In this document: positions 1 to 6,513 of the stretch, in pieces
Layout of the letters: each line of letters begins with the position of its first letter
Numbering within the stretch: the first letter of the stretch is position 1
Source: Candidatus Thorarchaeota archaeon MP8T_1
GTDB taxonomy: Archaea; Asgardarchaeota; Thorarchaeia; Thorarchaeales; Thorarchaeaceae
Length of the DNA stretch: 10,617 nucleotides
Reading direction: 5' to 3'
NCBI GenBank assembly: GCA_002825465.1
Contig: PJER01000067.1
Coordinates: 1 to 10,617 of the forward strand
Position numbers and translations under genes: made by a program
Notes under the pieces: generated by a model
The model's input: only the letters and a program-made list of their open reading frames with translations
What the model was told of the DNA's origin: nothing
Database searches by the model: none

Positions 1-2
1 TG

Positions 3-656
3 AAGAAGAAAACTTGGGAGATTCCAGCAGAACGAATCATTTCTTCAATAGGAAATGCGATTTCTATTAAGAAAATGACAAACAAGTTTGGTATCAAGAA
101 ATCCGTTGATAGCTATAGAATTACAAAGGATGAGGCGAAGGTAGCAGACTTGGTGACAGAAGGAATTAGATTGTCCGGTCTTGAAAGAAGTGAATATCTA
201 GCGCCTTGGGAACTCGATAGAAGAAAGGTTCAGCACTTGTTGTCAAACCTCTCAGACCGGGGTGTAATTCAGTTGTTTTATGATGCTTCAGACCAGAAAC
301 TCATTTCGCTAGCCACAATCGTTCACGGGCCTCCTGAAAAAGTAGCCTCACTATGCTCTTCATTCCTTGAATGCACACCAACTACATTAGCTATGCTCGG
401 AGGGGGAGGGCAACAATCCATTCTTCTCTCTAGATTACCAGAAACACCTGCTTATGATTTGGCAACACAATTGCCTACACTGGGACTCGAGTATGGCTTG
501 ACAATTAGGTGTCTTCGGCCTACAACTTTCCAGAGCTATGGTCACAATCTCTTTCAGAGATTATTGAAAGAAGACGGGACTTGGGATGATGACGTGAGTA
601 TATTCCTGTCACAAGCTAGATCAAAGAGAAGAGAGCTGTCAGAGAGTAATGCTTAA
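3..656 (+). CDS. Unrecognised protein with probable winged-helix segment, 5' end outside window
   Basis: The reading frame is open to the left edge, so the visible 217 residues are the C-terminal part of a longer protein. The first ATG in the window (position 75) has no good ribosome binding site, and the 24 codons before it (containing PAERIISSIGNAIS) read like protein, so I do not take it as the start. Residues about 15-70 after that Met (YRITKDEAKVADL through LSNLSDRGVIQLFYD) are helical, with a charged helix then a short hydrophobic strand, as in a winged-helix DNA-binding fold. A GGGGQQ turn follows at about residues 109-114 and the tail is basic. I do not recognise the family and assign no function. 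A 5S rRNA gene follows 26 bases downstream on the same strand. The reading frame is secure; the winged-helix idea is only a pattern impression. Confidence 0.7.
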   Translation, partial: KKKTWEIPAERIISSIGNAISIKKMTNKFGIKKSVDSYRITKDEAKVADLVTEGIRLSGLERSEYLAPWELDRRKVQHLLSNLSDRGVIQLFYDASDQKLISLATIVHGPPEKVASLCSSFLECTPTTLAMLGGGGQQSILLSRLPETPAYDLATQLPTLGLEYGLTIRCLRPTTFQSYGHNLFQRLLKEDGTWDDDVSIFLSQARSKRRELSESNA

Positions 657-658
657 AA
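652..658 (+). promoter_or_regulatory. Probable TATA box of the 5S rRNA gene
   Basis: The sequence CTTAAAA is centred about 28 bases before the expected 5S 5' end, the usual archaeal TATA-to-start distance. It overlaps the TAA stop (654-656) of the upstream gene. No stronger AT-rich element lies between that stop and the rRNA. Confidence 0.45.
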
Positions 659-682
659 CCAATCATAGAAACAAAACCTCTT

Positions 683-801
683 GATGGCGGCCATAGTACT
701 GAGGGTACACCTGAACTCGGCCGAACTCAGAAGTTAAGCCTCAGGACGTCGTGTGGAAATGTGCATTGCGCGAGCGTGTGACAAGCCCACGAGCTGCCAC
801 A
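683..801 (+). rRNA. rrf: 5S ribosomal RNA
   Basis: This is a stand-alone 5S rRNA gene of about 119 bases. The conserved loop B/helix III stretch is clear: CACCTGAACTC, then CCGAACTCAGAAGTTAAG at 721-738. Helix I pairs TGGCGGC (685-691) with GCTGCCA (793-799), including one G-U pair. Helix II pairs CTGAGG (699-704) with CCTCAG (739-744), and helix III pairs CTGA (711-714) with TCAG (727-730). The ends are set by helix I and could be off by 1-3 bases. No 16S, 23S or tRNA gene lies within the window, so the gene is unlinked here and probably has its own promoter. Confidence 0.93.
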
Positions 802-824
802 TTCTCCTTCTTGCAATTTCTCCT
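802..824 (+). terminator. Pyrimidine-rich tract after 5S, possible termination site
   Basis: A T/C-rich run with ttctccttcttg and tttctcct starts directly after the 5S 3' end. Archaeal transcription commonly ends at T-rich tracts without a hairpin. There is no long pure T run, so support is modest. Confidence 0.3.
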
Positions 825-844
825 AAATTGTTTAGATAGAAGCC

Positions 845-852
845 ATTAAAAG
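845..852 (+). promoter_or_regulatory. Probable TATA box for the DUF1512-like operon
   Basis: ATTAAAAG is centred near 848. A start about 25-27 bases downstream falls at 874-876, just before the ATG at 882, giving a leader of only a few bases. This favours the ATG at 882 over the TTG at 873. Confidence 0.4.
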
Positions 853-881
853 ACTAACAAAAGAAGACGGATTTGATTTAC

Positions 882-2000
882 ATGCAGCTAGGCGGAACGA
901 ACGAATACAGTTGGATTATCAATATAGCATTCTTCGCTTTCATCATGCTCTTCAGCCTCTATGGTGCCAAGTTCCAGATGTGGCAGTGGTTGAAGCAGAT
1001 TGAGATGGGACTGGCCGAGATGAAACGAATGTTTGTTGAGTCACGACAGACTGCTATTGATACATTCAAGAACTATGGTAAGTCCGAGGAAGATATTGCT
1101 AAAGACCTGGACAAGTGGATGGACTACTTCACAATCATGCCTGTGGACTTAGATCCTGCAGGGATACTCAAAAGACTAGACCACTTGCTTGATGAACGGA
1201 GAGACAGGTTCCAAGAGTTTGTTGCAGACCTAGCTCCAGAATCAACCGTTAGTATGAATCAGAACCTAGAGAACACACTCGAGGTTACACAGGTTTTAGG
1301 ATTGATTTACAGGGTCGTCAGGCATTTTTACATTCTTGGAAAGAAGACTGGTAGCCAGATCATGATTATGCAGATTCAGATGCAGATGCCAGATCTTCTT
1401 AGACTGGCAAAGGCATACTATGATGCGATAGGAGCCTTCTCAGAGGGAAAACCCATTGGTGATGGTATTGGCCCACTTATTGTGACCAAGTTTGCTAGAG
1501 CATATGGAGCTACACCAGAGAGCTACAATCACGAGATTTCACGAGAGGTTGGATACTATGTGGTTGAGTCAGAGGGCAGGACTGTCTATGCTCTTAGAGC
1601 AACAGGTCCAGGCGGAACGGTAGGTAAGCCAGGCTTTGGTGTGCAAAAACTTGTCGAGAAGAATAAGAATAAGATTGCTCGAATCATTACAATTGATGCA
1701 GCTCTAAAGTTTGAGGGTGAAGAGCTAGGGAGAGTTTCTGAAGGAACAGGAGCAGCAATTGGCGATCCGGGACCCGAGAAACACGCTATAGAACAGACAG
1801 CAACCGAGAATGGAATCGGTATAGAAGCCATTGTTGTAAAAGAGGACGAGGCTGCAGCTGTGGGAATAATGGATAAGAAGATCCTTGATGCTATTCCTGA
1901 AGTACTCGAACGAATAAAAGAGTCTATCCTGAAGAGAACAAAGCCAGGTGATAGTATCATCCTAGCAGGGATTGGAAACTCAATTGGAATTGGTCTATGA
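882..2000 (+). CDS. DUF1512-like archaeal protein, membrane-anchored, function unknown
   Basis: The protein has 372 residues from the ATG at 882, or 375 from an in-frame TTG at 873. Length and overall pattern fit the archaeal DUF1512 family of about 370 residues, recognised from memory rather than a search. One hydrophobic segment lies at about residues 11-28 and is followed by a Met-, Lys- and Glu-rich helical region (about 30-125), so it is probably anchored by a single N-terminal helix. The C-terminal half is more globular, with GPGGTVGKPG at about 242-251, GTGAAIGDPGPEKHAIE at about 288-304 and a glycine-rich end (GIGNSIGIGL). These glycine-rich stretches could bind a ligand, but I cannot name one. 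A zinc-ribbon membrane protein starts 10 bases after the stop, so the two are probably co-transcribed. No clear Shine-Dalgarno site precedes either start. The gene call is strong; the biochemical role is unknown. Confidence 0.85.
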   Translation: MQLGGTNEYSWIINIAFFAFIMLFSLYGAKFQMWQWLKQIEMGLAEMKRMFVESRQTAIDTFKNYGKSEEDIAKDLDKWMDYFTIMPVDLDPAGILKRLDHLLDERRDRFQEFVADLAPESTVSMNQNLENTLEVTQVLGLIYRVVRHFYILGKKTGSQIMIMQIQMQMPDLLRLAKAYYDAIGAFSEGKPIGDGIGPLIVTKFARAYGATPESYNHEISREVGYYVVESEGRTVYALRATGPGGTVGKPGFGVQKLVEKNKNKIARIITIDAALKFEGEELGRVSEGTGAAIGDPGPEKHAIEQTATENGIGIEAIVVKEDEAAAVGIMDKKILDAIPEVLERIKESILKRTKPGDSIILAGIGNSIGIGL

Positions 2001-2004
2001 GGTG
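1999..2004 (+). promoter_or_regulatory. Ribosome binding site of the zinc-ribbon gene
   Basis: GAGGTG overlaps the TGA stop of the DUF1512-like gene and ends 6 bases before the ATG at 2011. This fits translation of the second gene from the same transcript. Confidence 0.6.
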
Positions 2005-2010
2005 TAAGAA

Positions 2011-2370
2011 ATGGGAGTAGTATCAAAAATACTTGGTGTCGCCCTTGCTGGAGTGGGTTTTGTCACCCTCTTCTATGGAATGAGTACAGCTGATGCATTA
2101 TCATTCCTTTGGTCATTCATGGGTCTTGTCATCATGTCCCTTGGATTTGCTTTGATTACTGGAGGAAGACAGGCTGAGAAGAAACCACCGCCGCCAACAG
2201 TGACAGAGATACGCTGCGGTAGCTGTGACTTCAAAGAGATACGTGATTTCAAGAAAGGTGACTATGTCTTAATGCCTGTTGAGGACGCGTGTCCAAAGTG
2301 TCAGAGTTCGATGACTATTGAAGGCGTATACATCGTAAGAGAAGAGCCTGAAGTCAAATACAACGTTTAG
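2011..2370 (+). CDS. Small membrane protein with two helices and a C-terminal zinc ribbon
   Basis: The protein has 119 residues. Two hydrophobic segments, at about 6-23 and 31-50, form a helical hairpin. A proline-rich linker (PPPPTVTE, about 59-66) leads to a zinc ribbon with cysteine pairs C69/C72 (CGSC) and C94/C97 (CPKC). With a short hairpin and a zinc ribbon, both N terminus and ribbon probably face the cytosol, but topology is inferred. The start is secure because GAGGTG lies 6 bases upstream. It follows the DUF1512-like gene by 10 bases, so the two products may act together at the membrane. The stop codon TAG shares three bases with the TAA stop of the convergent metallopeptidase gene within TTAG (2367-2370). 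I do not recognise a named family beyond zinc ribbon. Confidence 0.85.
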   Translation: MGVVSKILGVALAGVGFVTLFYGMSTADALSFLWSFMGLVIMSLGFALITGGRQAEKKPPPPTVTEIRCGSCDFKEIRDFKKGDYVLMPVEDACPKCQSSMTIEGVYIVREEPEVKYNV

Positions 2371-3266
2371 ACTCTATTAGTCAAGATTACAGGACCCTCT
2401 TCAGACACAAAGATTGTATGTTCAGTCTGGCTGACTGGTCGACCCTTCTTCTCTATTTGAAGAGGGAATCCTCGAATTGCCTTTGCTCGAATAAGTGCTC
2501 TAATCTCATCGACTATATCAACATCCTTACTAGAGGATCCAACCCATCTTGATGCAAAGGGTAGAGGACCGTATTTCTCACGAAGATAAACTCGGAGCTT
2601 CTCTGTAGTTCCCGTAAGCTGTGTATCTAATCCAGTATTAGCAAAAATGTAGACATATTCACTATCAACCACAGTTCCAATCCCGCTAGTAGCAAATGGC
2701 TCAATGGCATAGTATTCTCCAACCTCAACTATTGCAGCTCGACGAGTTTTCGTATTTGGAACTTGTTTTCCTCCATGAAGTTGATATCGTTTAATGTTAT
2801 GACCTGTTAGATTAGAAATTGGTCGGAGACCGTAGGCTTTTATGACCTTCTCTATTTTTGCTCCGACTTCTCCTAATGACACACCGGGTCGCATCATATC
2901 GATGGCTTCCTCAAGGGCGTCCTCCGTGGATGCGATGAATCCTTCAAGAGTCCCATCAATATCTACAGTTAGAGCAGTATCTGTAATGTAACCATCTACA
3001 TGCACACCAATATCTAACTTGGCCAGCCCAAATTCAGGCACCTCACTACGATCACCTTTCGGAGATGTGCTGTGGGCTGCAATATGATTAATGGAAACAT
3101 TGCATGGAAATGCAGGAATACCACCATATTCCCGTATCTTATTTTCTGCCATTGCACAGATTCTGATTATCTTTGTCTTTGGCTCAATCATTTGACGGAT
3201 TTCTTTCAGAACCTTTGAAGCAATCTCACCTGAGCGGAGTGCTGAGGGATGAGGACTGGCAACCAT
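2367..3266 (-). CDS. map: Methionine aminopeptidase type II, paralogue A
   Basis: The enzyme removes the initiator methionine from nascent proteins in the cytosol, using two metal ions. From the ATG at 3264-3266 it has 299 residues, close to the usual 295 of archaeal MetAP2. A TTG at 3296 would add ten unlikely residues. All five metal ligands expected of the pita-bread fold are present: D85 and D96 (DIGVHVDGYITD, eleven apart), H156 (TGH), E189 (YAIEP) and E282 (TEH). The catalytic histidines H65 and H164 (QLHGGK) are also present. The insertion at about 220-275 before the last ligand strand is typical of type II enzymes. A closely related complete paralogue lies 55 bases upstream on the same strand, so the two are probably co-transcribed; a weak CTTAAG at 3302-3307 could be a separate TATA box. 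The 3' end overlaps the convergent zinc-ribbon gene by 4 bases. Confidence 0.93.
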   Translation of the reverse strand: MVASPHPSALRSGEIASKVLKEIRQMIEPKTKIIRICAMAENKIREYGGIPAFPCNVSINHIAAHSTSPKGDRSEVPEFGLAKLDIGVHVDGYITDTALTVDIDGTLEGFIASTEDALEEAIDMMRPGVSLGEVGAKIEKVIKAYGLRPISNLTGHNIKRYQLHGGKQVPNTKTRRAAIVEVGEYYAIEPFATSGIGTVVDSEYVYIFANTGLDTQLTGTTEKLRVYLREKYGPLPFASRWVGSSSKDVDIVDEIRALIRAKAIRGFPLQIEKKGRPVSQTEHTIFVSEEGPVILTNRV

Positions 3267-3321
3267 AGTTCCAACCTGCAAAGAAGAAGTAAGCAACCAC
3301 TCTTAAGCGGTTCCATGCCCG

Positions 3322-4239
3322 CTATAGTGACTCATCATCCCTTCGTGTTGTGACGATTGCACCTTCTTCTCCTACGAACACACTATGTTCAAACTGTGAG
3401 ACCATGCCATCCTTTCCCTCAAGCAGCACAGGATAGCCATGGATGGCACCTGCTCGTTGGAGTGTTTTGAGAGCAATATCGACATCAACTCCTCCAACTC
3501 TACCGTGTAACCAGCGTGACGCCCACGGCAGAGATTTGAACAACTGACGTGACACATTCCTTACTCTGAGAGACGATTGATCAAGTTTCTTTTTGTTCTT
3601 CCAGTCATTCGAGAAGATATAGGCAATGCTCCCACTCTTAATTGTTCCATTTCCGTTTGTTGCAAACGGTTCAATTGCATAGGTTTCTCCCAAATTCATT
3701 GTAGGAGAGATTTTTTGTCCAATATTGGGTACATTTTTCCCCGCATGAAGCATCCATTGTCTAAGTTGATGCCCAGATAATTGGTGAACTGGCTTAAGCC
3801 CGTGTTTCTTTATCGTTCGTTCGATTGCTGCTCCTACCTCGCCTACATGAGCCCCTGGATGAACTGTTTTGATAGCAGCCTCTAGGGCATCCCTTGCTGC
3901 AGCAATGAACTTCTCATATGATCCATCTAAGTCAACAGTAAGTGCTGTATCAGAAATATGACCATTGACATGAGCGCCTATATCCACTTTTACAAGACCT
4001 GCATCAGGAAAGATCTTTGAATCAGCATGAGGACTAGTGTAATGTGCAGCCTCATTGTTGATAGAAACATTACAAGGAAAAGCAATACCTGTAGCGCCAA
4101 ACTCTAGTATCTTTTCCTCAGCAAGCCGGCATATCTTCAAAACTTTGACGCCGGGGCGGACTTCGTTCTTCACGAGACTGAGAACCCGCCCTGCAATCTT
4201 ACCAGCCTTCAAAAAATCTGGATGAGGACCTTCCGTCAC
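3322..4239 (-). CDS. map: Methionine aminopeptidase type II, paralogue B
   Basis: This 305-residue protein is a second complete MetAP2. Metal ligands are D86 and D97 (DIGAHVNGHISD), H157 (SGH), E190 (YAIEP) and E284 (FEH), with catalytic histidines H66 and H165 (MLHAGK), so it should be active. It differs from paralogue A around the substrate pocket, for example QWMLHAGKNVPN here against RYQLHGGKQVPN there, and has a lysine-rich loop (KNKKK) at 214-218. The start is GTG, supported because an in-frame TGA lies three codons upstream. No Shine-Dalgarno site is visible. A strong TATA-like TTTAAATAAA sits about 39 bases before the start, giving a short leader near 13 bases. It is the first gene of a probable two-gene unit with paralogue A. 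The call is firm; how the two enzymes divide substrates cannot be read from the sequence. Confidence 0.93.
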   Translation of the reverse strand: MTEGPHPDFLKAGKIAGRVLSLVKNEVRPGVKVLKICRLAEEKILEFGATGIAFPCNVSINNEAAHYTSPHADSKIFPDAGLVKVDIGAHVNGHISDTALTVDLDGSYEKFIAAARDALEAAIKTVHPGAHVGEVGAAIERTIKKHGLKPVHQLSGHQLRQWMLHAGKNVPNIGQKISPTMNLGETYAIEPFATNGNGTIKSGSIAYIFSNDWKNKKKLDQSSLRVRNVSRQLFKSLPWASRWLHGRVGGVDVDIALKTLQRAGAIHGYPVLLEGKDGMVSQFEHSVFVGEEGAIVTTRRDDESL

Positions 4240-4272
4240 AGTTAATCACTGGAAGTATCAACGGTGTGAGGG

Positions 4273-4282
4273 TTTATTTAAA
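4273..4282 (-). promoter_or_regulatory. TATA box of the tandem methionine aminopeptidase unit
   Basis: Read on the minus strand this is TTTAAATAAA. Transcription would start near 4252, about 13 bases before the GTG start of paralogue B. It is the clearest archaeal promoter element in the window. Confidence 0.6.
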
Positions 4283-4409
4283 CTTCATATTGACACTTTT
4301 TTCTAGGGATTTTAGATCATTATACTAGTGATGCGGAGAATCGATTGGATTCCAGGAGAAATGATAGTTTACATCGATTGTTGATAGAAGAGAGAACAGA
4401 TTTGGAAAG

Positions 4410-4423
4410 AGGTGTCGACACCT
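4410..4423. repeat. 14-bp perfect palindrome
   Basis: AGGTGTCGACACCT reads the same on both strands. It may be an operator for a dimeric regulator, or on the minus strand a small hairpin (five pairs, loop TCGA) closing the possible RNA at 4421-4617, followed by a pyrimidine-rich stretch (ctttccaaatctgttctctc). Confidence 0.5.
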
Positions 4424-4617
4424 GTATCCCTACACACTAACTCCCAGCATCACGGCTTCAGAAATGCATCTGGCTCCGCTGAGCTGTCTCGGGTTGGGAA
4501 TGATGGTGCCGACCAGCCCGTCAATGTACGAAACCAGGGTGACCCACAATTCATCTGAAGGACAATCATCCCCATCATGCGAGTCCGTTGTGGCTCGTCC
4601 TTTCGGTCCTTGACAGG
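4421..4617 (-). ncRNA. Possible structured non-coding RNA of about 197 bases
   Basis: The ends pair, CCTGT (4421-4425) with ACAGG (4613-4617). Inside, CCACAA (4544-4549) pairs with TTGTGG (4588-4593), enclosing GGAC (4560-4563) with GTCC (4583-4586). The loop of this nested hairpin (ATCATCCCC, 4565-4573) can pair with GGGAATGAT (4496-4504). That pairing has a G-U pair on the minus strand but an A-C mismatch on the plus strand, a weak hint that the minus strand is the RNA. The segment looks more GC-rich than its flanks and has no protein frame worth calling. A TATA-like ATAAATTT lies about 25 bases before the minus-strand 5' end. I could not match it to SRP RNA, RNase P RNA, a C/D guide RNA or a tRNA. 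A chance fold or gene remnant remains possible. Confidence 0.3.
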
Positions 4618-4620
4618 CAA

Positions 4621-4650
4621 ATGTTCAAGGAAATTTATTCTCTTGAACAT
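4621..4650. repeat. Inverted repeat with 9-bp arms around a TATA-like core
   Basis: Perfect arms ATGTTCAAG (4621-4629) and CTTGAACAT (4642-4650) flank a 12-base AT-rich spacer containing AAATTTATT. On the minus strand the spacer holds ATAAATTT, correctly placed to start the possible RNA near 4610-4618. The arms could be half-sites of an operator around a TATA box. A third ATGTTCAAG lies at 4871-4879. Confidence 0.5.
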
Positions 4651-5067
4651 ATGGTTTGATGAGTGAGAATTTATTAGCGTTACCACATGGCGCGAAATCA
4701 ACACAGGTAAAAAATCAGCTCAACAACTTTCGGTCAAGTTTTATGGTAGTAGCGACATCTTCAAATACGCTGAGGAAACAGCTCAGCTCGTATAGTACCG
4801 CTGCAATCAATCAGCCGTACTTTGCAAATCATCATATCACATAATCATTTGCGCCACGTATCCCCCGACAATGTTCAAGTTGCAATAAGCGGGAGAGCTC
4901 GCGCGGGTCTTAGGACTATTATCATTCACAGGATCATCACATCACGGTTATCATATCACGCTCCAGACATGGAATAGAATGAAAGTCGAGGTAGACTGAA
5001 TCCACGCATAGGCATGAGGCATAGACCTAGGTAGTAGAAAAACGCAGGCACAATTCAACTTGGTTGA

Positions 5068-6417
5068 TTGGCGAGGGCACGTGGTAGTATAGCACAGGAG
5101 ACGTGCATAAAAATAGGAACAGATTTCGACCAAAGTACAGCCAAATATGTAATTAGAGCAAGGATAGAGATAGATGGCGTGGTCGACAAACCGGATGTTG
5201 TAGGAGCTGTCTTCGGGCAGACAGAGGGATTACTTGGAGAAGATCTTGATTTACGTGAGCTTCAACGAACTGGCCGCATAGGTAGAATTCAGATTGCTAT
5301 TAGATCTCAGGGCGGTAATAGTACAGGGGAGATTGTGATACCTGTATCACTCAATAAGACCGCTACAGCAATACTTGCAGCCGCTTTGGAAACAGTGGAT
5401 CGAGTCGGGCCATGTACAGCCAAGGTGATTTTAGAGAAGCTTGAAGACATCCGTGGTGCGAAAAGACGAAAAGTTGTGAGCAGAGCAATCAGTATTTTGA
5501 AGGGATGGGAGGAAGACATCTCTCCAGGAACTGAAGAAATAACTACTGCGGTAACAAAGGGTCGTAAGTTTTCAGTATCTAAATACGGTCCGGATGGGTT
5601 ACCTGCAGGTCCGGAATTAACTGGTAGCTCTGAGATTATTATCGTCGAAGGTCGTGCAGACGTCATCAACCTCATGAAATGCGGAATAATGAATACAGTA
5701 GCAGTAGAAGGAACCCATGTTCCGAAAACAATTATCGATCTCACAAAGAAGAGGGGAAAGAAAGTTACAGCTTTTCTTGATGGAGATAGAGGCGGAGACC
5801 TCATTTTGAGAGAACTCATGCAAGTTGCTAATGTTCATTATATTGCTCGAGCGCCTGAAGGCAAAGAAGTTGAAGAACTCACCAAGCGTGAGGTAATGAA
5901 GGCACTTCAGACTCAGATTCCGGCGGATCAGGCTTTATCTCTTGTTCAAGATAGAAAATCGTCAGTCAAACCTAAGAAACACGAAACAAAGAAGATCGTT
6001 TCATCTAGGTCTGCAGGAGCAAAAACACGTAGAGAAACAAAGAAATTGGAGGAGATTGCCCCAAGACGAGAAAGAGTCTCCACACCAATTAGCAGACCTG
6101 TATCATCTCGAAAAGCACCTGTATCTGTTGACGAGGTTTATGTTTCCAAAATTCAAAGCATCAAAGAAGCTTTCAAGGCAGTCTTGTTCAATGCTGACAA
6201 GGAGATCATAGCTGAGTGTGGTGTAGCAGAGCTAGCAAAGAAACTTGAAGAAGAAGAAACAGTTCCAGCAGTTGTTTTTGATGGTGTTATAACTCAACGG
6301 TTAGTAGACATTGCTGCCAAGAAGCAAACAACACTACTCATTGGAGCTGCTGTTGCCGATATCGACGACAAACCTAGCAATCTCATGATTGTTACCTTTG
6401 ATGATCTAGGCCAGTAA
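5068..6417 (+). CDS. dnaG: Archaeal DnaG-type primase / exosome-associated DnaG
   Basis: This is a cytosolic DnaG of archaeal type. In archaea the family is found with the RNA exosome (binding Csl4) and has primase activity in some species. The conserved N-terminal block starts at KYVIRARIEIDGVVDKPDVV and includes GQTEGLLGEDLDLRELQRTGRIGRI. The TOPRIM domain spans about residues 187-265 (counting from the TTG) with E194 in VEGRAD and D238, D240 and D244 in FLDGDRGGD, the metal-binding acidic set. A basic, low-complexity linker (about 295-350) leads to a conserved C-terminal domain (about 353-449). The N-terminal end is uncertain. The only conventional in-frame start before the conserved block is TTG at 5068, which adds about 26 residues and has no ribosome binding site. 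A good AGGAG at 5096-5100 instead points at an ATA codon at 5107. Transcription is probably separate from the upstream minus-strand genes. The family assignment is firm. Confidence 0.95.
   Translation: MARARGSIAQETCIKIGTDFDQSTAKYVIRARIEIDGVVDKPDVVGAVFGQTEGLLGEDLDLRELQRTGRIGRIQIAIRSQGGNSTGEIVIPVSLNKTATAILAAALETVDRVGPCTAKVILEKLEDIRGAKRRKVVSRAISILKGWEEDISPGTEEITTAVTKGRKFSVSKYGPDGLPAGPELTGSSEIIIVEGRADVINLMKCGIMNTVAVEGTHVPKTIIDLTKKRGKKVTAFLDGDRGGDLILRELMQVANVHYIARAPEGKEVEELTKREVMKALQTQIPADQALSLVQDRKSSVKPKKHETKKIVSSRSAGAKTRRETKKLEEIAPRRERVSTPISRPVSSRKAPVSVDEVYVSKIQSIKEAFKAVLFNADKEIIAECGVAELAKKLEEEETVPAVVFDGVITQRLVDIAAKKQTTLLIGAAVADIDDKPSNLMIVTFDDLGQ
5096..5100 (+). promoter_or_regulatory. Shine-Dalgarno-like AGGAG inside the dnaG 5' end
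   Basis: AGGAG ends 6 bases before ATA at 5107, in frame with dnaG. The nearby GTG at 5103 is out of frame and only 2 bases from AGGAG. The site therefore argues for a start downstream of the TTG at 5068, possibly at a rare AUA codon. Confidence 0.4.
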
Positions 6418-6482
6418 CCAGCAGATTGCGACCATGTAGCTCAGAAAACTGACTCAAGTAGCTTTGAGCCATGAGCGTGAGA

Positions 6483-6508
6483 GCTGATACTGAGCTTGTG
6501 TTATCAGC
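6483..6508. repeat. Inverted repeat between dnaG and the LonB-like gene
   Basis: GCTGATA (6483-6489) and TATCAGC (6502-6508) are perfect 7-bp arms around a 12-base loop, 66 bases after the dnaG stop and just before the ATG at 6514. It could be an operator or an RNA hairpin in the leader. No T-rich run follows, so a terminator is unlikely. The rest of the 96-base gap (6418-6513) shows no ribosome binding site or strong TATA box. Confidence 0.4.
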
Positions 6509-6513
6509 AAATC

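Larger units (their letters stand above)
4240..5067. other. Intergenic region of about 830 bases without a credible protein gene
   Basis: Open frames here are short, lack ribosome binding sites and give low-complexity, protein-unlike translations. The left end holds the minus-strand TATA box of the methionine aminopeptidase unit. The middle (4410-4650) holds a 14-bp palindrome, a possible structured RNA and an inverted repeat, listed separately. The right part (about 4656-5067) contains a 10-bp direct repeat, ATCATATCAC, at 4831-4840 and 4950-4959, and a third copy of ATGTTCAAG at 4871-4879; otherwise I see nothing there. No tRNA T-loop pattern, SRP RNA or RNase P RNA signature was found. A weak AT-rich element (TAGAAAAA, about 5034-5041) could serve dnaG. 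Confidence 0.6.

Noticed and set aside
1586..2026. Long open frame on the minus strand inside the DUF1512-like gene
   Set aside because: It is antisense to a clear gene, its translation is a Ser/Pro/Ile-rich string without domain features, and no ribosome binding site precedes it.
3267..3296. TTG at 3296 as start of MetAP paralogue A
   Set aside because: The ten extra residues do not extend the conserved fold, and the ATG at 3266 gives the usual family length and aligns with the start of paralogue B.
4421..4617. SRP RNA or RNase P RNA as identity of the possible RNA
   Set aside because: I looked for the SRP helix 8 motif (GGAAGGAAGCA type) and the RNase P CR-I and CR-V motifs on both strands and found none. 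Partial resemblances (TGTACGAAACC, CAGAAATGC) were too weak.
4450..4844. Short open frames on both strands in the large gap
   Set aside because: They have no ribosome binding site or recognisable motif, and their composition is unlike the neighbouring genes. The minus-strand frame coincides with the possible structured RNA.
4851..4925. tRNA-like segment with TTCAAGT
   Set aside because: The TTCAAGT has no five-base flanking stem, and no acceptor or anticodon stem can be formed around it.
4831..4959. Direct repeat ATCATATCAC as a possible CRISPR or replication repeat
   Set aside because: There are only two exact 10-base copies about 119 bases apart, in a sequence with many ATCA words, so no array or origin is supported.
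5307..5819. 170-codon open frame antisense to dnaG
   Set aside because: It lies wholly across the conserved N-terminal and TOPRIM coding region and reads as low-complexity Ser/Ile/Pro sequence, typical of a shadow frame.
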